Source of the DNA: Porticoccaceae bacterium
Lineage (GTDB): Bacteria; Pseudomonadota; Gammaproteobacteria; Pseudomonadales; Porticoccaceae
Reading direction: 5' to 3'
Assembly: GCA_002720735.1 (NCBI GenBank)
Contig: PBJN01000001.1
Location: forward strand, 3,574 to 19,731
DNA: 16,158 nucleotides
The notes under the pieces are model-generated. The model did no database searches and was not told the DNA's origin. It saw only the letters and a program-made list of their open reading frames with translations. Positions 11,877 through 16,158 of this stretch are shown piece after piece. Both the position numbers and the translations under genes were made by a program. Position 1 is the first letter of the stretch. Every line of letters begins with the position of its first letter.

Positions 11877-12338
11877 ATGAACAAACCGGCAAAACAAGTA
11901 ATAAGAAACAAGATAATGGAACAATGCCCTTGGGCAAAGGGACATAAGATAGAGCAGGTCATAAGTCCTGTTGATTCAATAGAGATATATGCTGTCAGAA
12001 GAAAAGATGGTGATAATACCTACTTCTTAAAAACAGACAAATATCTCAACTCTTGTTTCGCAAGTAATTATTGGAGGCTGGATGACTTTCGAAATTCATT
12101 GGACTATATGAGCGATTGTCCTGATAGTGTTCTAAGAGCAATGAACAAAGACAATGGCGGAGGCTATTGGACCAAGAGACAGGTCATAGACAAATTGTTA
12201 GAAATCAAATCAGGATCCAAGACAGCTCTCGACGAAGTGATGGCTAGATTGAACTGGGAAGATGAAAACGAAACAAGATACAAGATTAGCAGAGAAATTG
12301 CTGAAAATAGAATCGGCAGAAAAGTATCAGAATACTGA
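11877..12338 (+). CDS. Early protein, unknown
   Basis: 153 residues; AAAGGGGGAA lies just before the ATG. N-terminal part MNKPAKQVIRNKIMEQCPWAKGHKIEQV, a beta-like middle (IYAVRRKDGDNTYFLKT) and a helical C-terminus (TKRQVIDKLLEIKSG...EIAENRIGRK) that could form a helix-turn-helix-like bundle. No family recognised. Its TGA is directly followed by the -35 box of the next promoter. Confidence 0.83.
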   Translation: MNKPAKQVIRNKIMEQCPWAKGHKIEQVISPVDSIEIYAVRRKDGDNTYFLKTDKYLNSCFASNYWRLDDFRNSLDYMSDCPDSVLRAMNKDNGGGYWTKRQVIDKLLEIKSGSKTALDEVMARLNWEDENETRYKISREIAENRIGRKVSEY

Positions 12339-12367
12339 TTGACAGATCCTATGCTAGGCTGTATTAT
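12339..12367 (+). promoter_or_regulatory. Early sigma70-type promoter abutting a stop codon
   Basis: TTGACA (12339-12344), 17 bp, TATTAT (12362-12367); the previous gene stops at 12338. Leader ends AAGGAGGGCGAT before ATG 12393. Confidence 0.85.
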
Positions 12368-12392
12368 AATATAATAAACAAAGGAGGGCGAT

Positions 12393-13004
12393 ATGCCAAA
12401 TTGGTGTAATAACAATATAAAAATAGAAGGTCCAAAGGACAAAATCAAAGACATCTGGGACAGGGTTCAAGCTGATGAAGACAAAGGCTTTTTCCAACAT
12501 TTCGTTCCGATGCCAAAAGAACTAGAAGGTACGACTTCACCTAGTTCATCAGCAAAGAAACCACAGCCAATGATAGAAGGTTTTGATAACTGGTATGATT
12601 GGAGAGTGAAGAACTGGGGTACCAAATGGGATATCTCAACAGATGATTGTGGATTGACTTATAGAGAAGATGGAGACAAGGCTTTCATAGAAGGTTGGTT
12701 TGATACGGCTTGGGGTCCTGCTTTAGATTGTTTCGATACATTCATTAGAAAACATAACGACATCTATGTGACGAATATGTATTGGGAAGGTGGTTGTGAT
12801 TTCGCAGGCATTTATACTGACGGTCATGATGATTGTATTGCTCCTAGCAATTACAAGGCAAGTGACTTTCTAAATGCTGACAGAGACTCAGTTGAAGGAC
12901 AATTGGACGAAGCATTCGGCATAGGTGAATGTATGGCTGAATATGAAGAAGAACAGGTCGAAGAAGTGGCCGAGAAAGCTCAGGAGGATACGGTATATGG
13001 TTGA
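12393..13004 (+). CDS. YubB/Api92-type (DUF1281-like) protein
   Basis: 203 residues. N-terminus MPNWCNNNIKIEGPKDKIKDI and the FFQHFVPMP...WYDWRVKNWGTKWDI block are the signature of the Api92/YubB ferredoxin-like family found in phages and plasmids, followed by the WFDTAWGPA segment. The family has no settled biochemical function. The C-terminus after residue 180 is Glu-rich. AAGGAGGG precedes the ATG. Its end overlaps the next gene by eight bases. Confidence 0.88.
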   Translation: MPNWCNNNIKIEGPKDKIKDIWDRVQADEDKGFFQHFVPMPKELEGTTSPSSSAKKPQPMIEGFDNWYDWRVKNWGTKWDISTDDCGLTYREDGDKAFIEGWFDTAWGPALDCFDTFIRKHNDIYVTNMYWEGGCDFAGIYTDGHDDCIAPSNYKASDFLNADRDSVEGQLDEAFGIGECMAEYEEEQVEEVAEKAQEDTVYG

Positions 13005-13350
13005 AGATCTAAAGAAGTTTGAGAACGAGTCAGTGGTAGGAGAAGACAGTCGATCTTTGGAACTGACTCACTATGTGTTGGCTGAAAGGTTGATGCAGGT
13101 TGAACATTCGGACATCCAGAAGGAAATGAACAAGGACGGACACTCAGACACCTTGGTCTATATCCTGGACGGTGGCTTTAGGGGCTTTCACAAGATGAGC
13201 CCGGGTGAGCTATGGTCAGAATGGAAAGACGGTGCTGAGGACAAGTGGTATCAATTGTATGAAGACAATGAACTTCCTTGGGAGACTTATGAAGACGATC
13301 CCATTCATCAGCTTGAAGAAGACGAGAACGGTGAGGTAGCAAAAGGATGA
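12997..13350 (+). CDS. Acidic early protein, unknown
   Basis: 117 residues from ATG 12997, with CAGGAGGA upstream; longer starts lie deep in the previous gene. DIQKEMNKDGHSDTLVYILDGGFRGFHKMSPGELWSEW then an acidic Trp/Tyr-rich tail. 'LDGGF.GFH.MS..EL...W' looks like a conserved core, and I recall similar small phage proteins. Its stop overlaps a 21-codon hydrophobic ORF by four bases. Confidence 0.83.
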   Translation: MVEDLKKFENESVVGEDSRSLELTHYVLAERLMQVEHSDIQKEMNKDGHSDTLVYILDGGFRGFHKMSPGELWSEWKDGAEDKWYQLYEDNELPWETYEDDPIHQLEEDENGEVAKG

Positions 13351-13412
13351 CCGGATTGGAAATCATCGCAGGCCTAATCGTTGCCAATCTTATTTTATCT
13401 GTCATAATGTAG
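13347..13412 (+). CDS. 21-residue hydrophobic peptide
   Basis: Starts MTGLEIIAGLIVANL, a single hydrophobic helix with almost no tail. ATG overlaps the upstream stop (ATGA) and GAGG lies 10 bases before. It ends the operon, as membrane microproteins do elsewhere in this window. Very short, so conservation would decide. Confidence 0.45.
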   Translation: MTGLEIIAGLIVANLILSVIM

Positions 13413-13420
13413 AATAAATA
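13413..13420 (+). promoter_or_regulatory. Late-type promoter motif
   Basis: AATAAATA followed by TCTATATAGGAG, 20 bases before ATG 13441. Like the late motifs at 449 and 2434; no -35 box. Confidence 0.5.
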
Positions 13421-13440
13421 TCTATATAGGAGTTATAGAT

Positions 13441-13890
13441 ATGACATTCAGACTATCTCAGCATTGGAAAGACAAGATTCGAACACGAGAGATGATCAAT
13501 CGTGGCATGGATACGGTTTCTCCCAAAGCCCACCTCAAACAGAATTACCGAGTAAAATGGGATCACCCAGATTGGGACAAAGGCGAAAAGGTCGAAGAAA
13601 AGACCTTCCATGATCTTGATGAAGCCAAGAAGTATGGTGCTTGGGTGGCTCGCAATTATGATCTAAGACGTGAGGGCAAGGACGAGAATTCAATTGATGT
13701 GCGAACAGGATACAATCCAACTCCAGAGCCCAGTTCAGTGGTGCCCGTGGCAATAGAGACTCCATTCGGACTATTAGAGCTCACGGAGGTTGATGTGTTC
13801 GGCGAACAGGCAGGAACCTGGACCCTTGTTGATGCATTGATGAAATCAGGTGAGAGATCCAAGGTAGAAGACAATTTCAGAGCAGGATAA
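13441..13890 (+). CDS. Protein of unknown function, late-type promoter
   Basis: 149 residues. Starts MTFRLSQHWKDKIRTREM; middle NYRVKWDHPDWDKGEKVEEKTFHDLDEAKKYGAWVARNYD reads as a strand-helix unit; C-terminus ETPFGLLELTEVDVFGEQAGTWTLVDALMKSGERSKVEDNF. AGGAG lies 9 bases before the ATG. It uses more CGT/CGA and GAG codons than the early genes. No homologue recognised. Confidence 0.82.
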   Translation: MTFRLSQHWKDKIRTREMINRGMDTVSPKAHLKQNYRVKWDHPDWDKGEKVEEKTFHDLDEAKKYGAWVARNYDLRREGKDENSIDVRTGYNPTPEPSSVVPVAIETPFGLLELTEVDVFGEQAGTWTLVDALMKSGERSKVEDNFRAG

Positions 13891-14093
13891 CAACGAGGCG
13901 AAAAAGCCATTTAGAGCCTACGGTCGGAAAGCCAAAATTTCAGACAGGGCTATAAACAGAGTGCGAAGCACGGACGGTCGCGATTTTTGTTCCGGAGTCT
14001 ACGCCTCCTACACCAAAAGTCGCTCCGCTGATCCTAGAACCACCATAAACACCACCTTCGATTCCACCGACATTCCGAGGAGTTTCTTTTACT
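13891..14093. other. 203-base gap without a convincing gene
   Basis: Contains a small GTGC-GAA-GCAC hairpin (13960-13970), a T5 run, and on the minus strand an open, glycine-rich frame without a start codon (13940-14119). No early promoter seen. Confidence 0.4.
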
Positions 14094-14447
14094 ATGAATG
14101 ATGATACAGGACCTACGATCTACTCTGTGGACGACGAAACAAAGGAGATTCTAACAGAGTTCCTTAACCTTATAGAAGGCCTAGCAGACCTACAGATGAC
14201 GGATGAAGCCACCGATGAACTACGACTCCTTAATCGTGATGTAGGAGCACGGTTCGGCATAGAATTCAGAGACATCGTGCTAGAGAGTGATTCCGATAGT
14301 GATGGCAATCCTAGGTTCACGGTTAAGAGTTATAGAGACAAAGAAGAGCTCGCCGATAAACGGCCTTCCTATTTGAAACTTGTTTCTGATAATGATAGCA
14401 AAGGTGCGCCTGATGGGGCAAGTAATGATGACGACAGGGTTGACTAG
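14094..14447 (+). CDS. Acidic protein of unknown function
   Basis: 117 residues, strongly acidic (DDETKEILTEFLNLIEGL, VLESDSDSDGNPRF), with a low-complexity Asp-rich C-terminus ending DDDRVD. GAGGAG lies 12 bases before the ATG, a loose spacing. Two helices in the N-terminal half, beta in the middle. No family recognised. The GTTGACTAG end resembles the promoter-overlapping ends of early genes, but no -10 follows. Confidence 0.75.
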   Translation: MNDDTGPTIYSVDDETKEILTEFLNLIEGLADLQMTDEATDELRLLNRDVGARFGIEFRDIVLESDSDSDGNPRFTVKSYRDKEELADKRPSYLKLVSDNDSKGAPDGASNDDDRVD

Positions 14448-14543
14448 AGTGAACCTACGGTGTTCCTATTGGGTCTTAGTCGCTTAACCACTCCTACCAC
14501 ACGCCAGGAATTTTACAGATCTGTCTACCATTCCAATAGTAGA

Positions 14544-14567
14544 GTAAGGCCACTTTCGTAGCCTTAC
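14544..14567. other. Inverted repeat in the gap before the 56-residue gene
   Basis: GTAAGGC (14544-14550) pairs with GCCTTAC (14561-14567) over 10 bases. No T-run. The rest of the 14448-14617 gap shows no ORF. Confidence 0.45.
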
Positions 14568-14581
14568 ACGGCTAAAGACAC

Positions 14582-14588
14582 CTAAATA
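14582..14588 (+). promoter_or_regulatory. Possible late-type promoter motif
   Basis: CTAAATA, 30 bases before ATG 14618, matching the core seen at 1391-1398 (minus). Followed within seven bases by the third copy of the 12-bp repeat. Confidence 0.4.
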
Positions 14589-14594
14589 AGTGCG

Positions 14595-14606
14595 AGGCCC
14601 CGCTGT
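14595..14606 (+). repeat. 12-bp dispersed repeat, copy 3
   Basis: AGGCCCCGCTGT, identical to 2448-2459 and 3131-3142; here it lies between a late-type motif and the ribosome site GGAG. Confidence 0.7.
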
Positions 14607-14617
14607 GGAGTATTAGA

Positions 14618-14788
14618 ATGATGAAGCAAGATGACATAAGATACCGTTGGTACAAGAGTGATGATGCACGGTTTTGGATTGTGGACGAAGTCTTGGGCCA
14701 TAATCTAGGGTTCTGTCGCAGTGAGTCAGTGGCTGAACGATTGTGTGCCAAGCTGAACCTACTTGAAATGGAAATCGTTTGGAACTGA
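14618..14788 (+). CDS. 56-residue protein, unknown
   Basis: Starts MMKQDDIRYRWYKSDDARFW, then IVDEVLGHNLGFCRSESVAE and ends EMEIVWN. Strand-strand-helix-strand layout as in small antiparallel folds. GGAG lies 9 bases before ATG 14618 (a second ATG follows at 14621). Codons and position fit the late-type group. No family recognised. Confidence 0.72.
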   Translation: MMKQDDIRYRWYKSDDARFWIVDEVLGHNLGFCRSESVAERLCAKLNLLEMEIVWN

Positions 14789-14829
14789 TGGCAGAGTATG
14801 GCAACTATGCCTGTCGCCACCGTCCTCCA

Positions 14830-14957
14830 CCTTTTGAAAAACATTTTTGAAACTGGTTTGAACCGTACAGATCTGGTTCAAAACCGTGACCCCATGGTGG
14901 CCTCGAGACGAGCAGTTGGGGATGCCTCGGCCCCTCATAACCACATTTAAACGGTGG
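14830..14957 (-). ncRNA. Candidate structured small RNA
   Basis: A consensus leftward promoter starts RNA at about 14957, yet no good ORF with a ribosome site follows. The RNA would hold several stems: CCAC/GTGG, GGGG/CCCC, CTCG/CGAG, and a long GGTTTTGAACC/GGTTCAAACC stem (14885-14855) followed by a U-rich stretch. The ends are inferred. Alternative: a leader for an unusual small protein (an open frame of about 58 codons from ATG 14935 exists but has no ribosome site). Confidence 0.4.
14855..14885. repeat. Inverted repeat (stem-loop)
   Basis: GGTTTGAACC (14855-14864) and GGTTCAAAACC (14875-14885) pair over 10 bases with one bulge, loop GTACAGATCT. On the minus strand a T-rich stretch follows after 10 bases, so it may be a weak terminator. 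Confidence 0.65.
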
Positions 14958-14963
14958 GGATAT

Positions 14964-14992
14964 AGTATAGCATCATGGGGGTTGAATGTCAA
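14964..14992 (-). promoter_or_regulatory. Leftward sigma70-type promoter
   Basis: Minus strand TTGACA (14992-14987), 17 bp, TATACT (14969-14964), preceded by GG like the rightward early promoters. The -35 lies in a GGTTGA-ATG-TCAACC inverted repeat, which could be an operator. Confidence 0.8.
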
Positions 14993-15044
14993 CCAAAATT
15001 TGGCCGCTCCGCCGGCCTCTATTATGTAGTGGTCTTTGACCCCT

Positions 15045-15115
15045 TCACTGAGTGCTTCACTGTATATGTGTCACTAGGCTAGGTCACTGCCGTGCTTCAC
15101 TACGAGTGTTTCACT
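15045..15115. repeat. Array of six TCACT units, 12-14 bp apart
   Basis: TCACT begins at 15045, 15057, 15071, 15084, 15097 and 15111. Several units extend to GTG(C/T)TTCACT. Non-coding. The layout resembles iterons or an array of protein-binding sites. Confidence 0.6.
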
Positions 15116-15120
15116 GACGC

Positions 15121-15318
15121 TTATTTCTTCTTTGATGTCTTTGTGGATTCGCCCCAGATTCTTCTCAGGTTCAGGATGATCTCTTTCGTTTCATCAATGC
15201 TTCCCGGTTCTGGATTCTTTAGACCTAAGTCTTTGAAATCATTGGATTTTTTGGGGCCGGTTTGTTTCCGGATCTCATCCTTCAATGATTTCTTAAATGG
15301 CGGATTCTTTAGTCTCAT
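15121..15318 (-). CDS. Small basic protein, leaderless leftward gene
   Basis: 65 residues starting MRLKNPPFKKSLKDEIRKQT and ending STKTSKKK; Lys-rich with one likely helix (SIDETKEIILNLRRIWGE). A promoter at 15326-15354 puts the RNA start at about 15319, one base before the ATG (15318), so the mRNA would be leaderless; there is no Shine-Dalgarno sequence. A longer in-frame start (15354) lies inside the promoter and is rejected. Basic nature suggests nucleic-acid or host-protein binding. The only leftward gene in this half of the window. Confidence 0.65.
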   Translation of the reverse strand: MRLKNPPFKKSLKDEIRKQTGPKKSNDFKDLGLKNPEPGSIDETKEIILNLRRIWGESTKTSKKK

Positions 15319-15325
15319 AATGTAT

Positions 15326-15354
15326 ATTTTAATCCTATTCATCAATAAAGTCAA
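15326..15354 (-). promoter_or_regulatory. Leftward sigma70-type promoter
   Basis: Minus strand TTGACT (15354-15349), 17 bp, TAAAAT (15331-15326), directly before the 65-residue gene. Confidence 0.7.
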
Positions 15355-15571
15355 GAGGTTATGTCACCAAAATCATCATCGGATCTGGTCGTTCCCGGTC
15401 GTTCATATATGTTGTGGTCTATACCTGTACCACCCACTAGATGTTGTGGCCTGGTGCTGAGGTCAGAGTTCGGCCCACCCTTTGAGTATCGAAGTGTCTG
15501 TGCCCTGGTTTGATCTAACCTTACTCTTTTTTTGGTGAGCGGGTCTGGTGTTTGCTCCGGCTTATACTATT

Positions 15572-15600
15572 ATAATATGATCAGAGGTGATATTTGTCAA
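15572..15600 (-). promoter_or_regulatory. Leftward sigma70-type promoter
   Basis: Minus strand TTGACA (15600-15595), 17 bp, TATTAT (15577-15572), preceded by GG. The RNA would begin at about 15565 and run some 250 bases before the first credible gene. Confidence 0.8.
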
Positions 15601-15644
15601 CCAAAATATTTCGAAAAAAAGATCTTTTTTTTGGCAATTAGGGG

Positions 15645-15673
15645 TTGACATATTGGATAACAGGTGCTATTAT
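15645..15673 (+). promoter_or_regulatory. Early sigma70-type promoter
   Basis: GGGG then TTGACA (15645-15650), 17 bp, TATTAT (15668-15673). Divergent from the promoter at 15572-15600 with their -35 boxes 44 bp apart. Leader ends AAGGAGGGCTAC before ATG 15710. Confidence 0.9.
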
Positions 15674-15709
15674 CAAAGTATAATAAAAAACAACGCCAAG
15701 GAGGGCTAC

Positions 15710-16063
15710 ATGGCAGATCGTAAAATCACACTTAATAAAACATTCACCGTTGACCTAGCTGGTGACAGCATATGGGACAAGGAGAGAACCATCAACCCCA
15801 AGAGTGTTGAGGTCACAGGGATCACCCTAAGAGAGTCAGATTATGGTGATGGTGACGTCTACTGGGACGCTGAGATCACTCACAATGGTCCCTGGGAGAT
15901 CTACACAGACACAGGCTTCGTCAAAGGGATCATGGAATTGCTGGGTCCTGGTTGGGAGGGAGACTTCTCAGAACAGGGAATGCAACAGGATGGTCTAGCC
16001 CATTTTGACATCCATGATCATCCATATGAGATAAAAGATCCGCTAAAACTGGAGGCATTTTAG
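15710..16063 (+). CDS. Early protein of unknown function
   Basis: 117 residues from ATG 15710, seven bases after AAGGAGGG; upstream in-frame starts lie before the promoter. Beta-rich N-terminal half (ITLNKTFTVDLAGDS, VEVTGITLRESDYGDGDVYWDAEITHNGPWEIY), then GFVKGIMELLGPGWEGDFSEQGM and a His-rich patch HFDIHDHPYE. The pattern recalls small jelly-roll-like or immunoglobulin-like phage proteins, but no family is certain. The next promoter begins three bases after its stop. Confidence 0.85.
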   Translation: MADRKITLNKTFTVDLAGDSIWDKERTINPKSVEVTGITLRESDYGDGDVYWDAEITHNGPWEIYTDTGFVKGIMELLGPGWEGDFSEQGMQQDGLAHFDIHDHPYEIKDPLKLEAF

Positions 16064-16066
16064 GGG

Positions 16067-16095
16067 TTGACAAATCCCTAGTTTGGTAATATATT
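16067..16095 (+). promoter_or_regulatory. Early sigma70-type promoter
   Basis: GGGG then TTGACA (16067-16072), 17 bp, TATATT (16090-16095). Leader ends AGAGGGCAAA before ATG 16117. Confidence 0.9.
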
Positions 16096-16116
16096 AATAG
16101 TATGAAAGAGGGCAAA

Positions 16117-16158
16117 ATGAAACATAGATATATCGGGATCGCAGTATTCCTAGCTGGC
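16117..16158 (+). CDS. Start of a further early gene (partial)
   Basis: Only 14 codons are seen: MKHRYIGIAVFLAG. A basic start followed by a hydrophobic stretch suggests a signal peptide or membrane anchor. The AGAGGGCAAA leader and promoter support the start. The gene runs out of the window. Confidence 0.7.
   Translation, partial: MKHRYIGIAVFLAG

Larger units (their letters stand above)
14789..15120. other. 332-base non-coding control region
   Basis: No convincing gene on either strand. It holds a strong leftward promoter (14964-14992), a structured leftward transcript candidate, a 10-bp inverted repeat (14855-14885), and an array of six TCACT units (15045-15115). GC is locally higher than in the early genes. 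Confidence 0.6.
15319..15709. other. 391-base intergenic region with divergent promoters
   Basis: Between the leftward 65-residue gene and the rightward gene at 15710. It holds two leftward promoters (15326-15354 and 15572-15600) and one rightward promoter (15645-15673). The 200 bases 15356-15565 carry only a 15-codon minus frame (15359-15406) and a GGTCGTTC direct repeat; they could be a leader RNA or small RNA. Confidence 0.5.

Noticed and set aside
14440..14468. Promoter-like GTTGACT at the end of the 14094 gene
   Set aside because: No -10 box at 16-18 bp (TTCCTA at best).
14572..14992. Minus-strand frames of 63-90 codons
   Set aside because: No ribosome sites and odd composition; the plus-strand 56-residue gene is better supported.
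15045..15115. CRISPR array
   Set aside because: Units are 5-10 bases with 12-14 bp period; far too short for repeats and spacers.
15092..15460. Plus-strand 122-codon frame
   Set aside because: No ribosome site; antisense to a leftward gene with its own promoter and crosses leftward promoter sequence.

Overview
The window looks like part of the genome of a lytic, T4-like tailed phage, most likely from a marine or other aquatic bacterium. The reasons are very dense packing of small genes with 1-4 bp stop/start overlaps, several short protein families that I recognise from marine T4-like phages (the 'ELVIDLTGPDGNAFALM' protein, the 'GKKYGGPLPDWS' protein, the 'MATRARVAI..HWDGYP' protein and a protein ending 'ESYWSM'), four tRNA genes, and two promoter types that match early and late phage transcription. 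The host cannot be fixed from the sequence; an AT-rich marine proteobacterium is plausible.

Positions 1-2450 look like a late-expressed block. It holds the C-terminal part of a lysine-rich protein, a membrane/coiled-coil protein, and a leftward cluster of four genes: a KOW-like small protein, a basic small protein, an AlgH/YqgE-family protein and an exported protein. This block uses an AT-rich late-promoter motif, T(A/T)ATAAATACTAG-like; one 15-mer occurs identically twice, in opposite orientations. A HemD-like (uroporphyrinogen-III synthase fold) gene at 2532-3125 sits at the boundary between two copies of a 12-bp repeat.

Positions 3240-13412 are an early-gene block of short rightward operons. 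Most start with a near-consensus promoter, GGTTGAC(A/C/T) - 17 bp - TATTAT/TATATT, and a leader of the form AGGGCAAAATG. The -35 box often overlaps or abuts the stop codon of the gene before it. Recognisable products are an exported protein plus lipoprotein pair, a HAD 3'-phosphatase like the C-terminal half of T4 PseT, a SWIM zinc-finger protein and a YubB/Api92-type protein. The rest are small conserved or orphan proteins. I add eight ORFs of 21-59 codons, four of them membrane microproteins. tRNA-Trp lies at 3795; tRNA-Leu(UAA), tRNA-Arg(UCU) and a tRNA-Ile(UAU) with an abnormally long variable arm lie at 9704-9974.

Positions 13413-14788 carry three more genes, at least two with late-type promoter motifs. 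Positions 14789-15709 form a mostly non-coding control region unlike the rest of the window. It has three strong leftward sigma70-type promoters, one small leaderless leftward gene, strong inverted repeats, and an array of six TCACT units spaced 12-14 bp apart. This is the best place to look for an undescribed regulatory RNA or replication/control element. Two more early promoters and genes finish the window.
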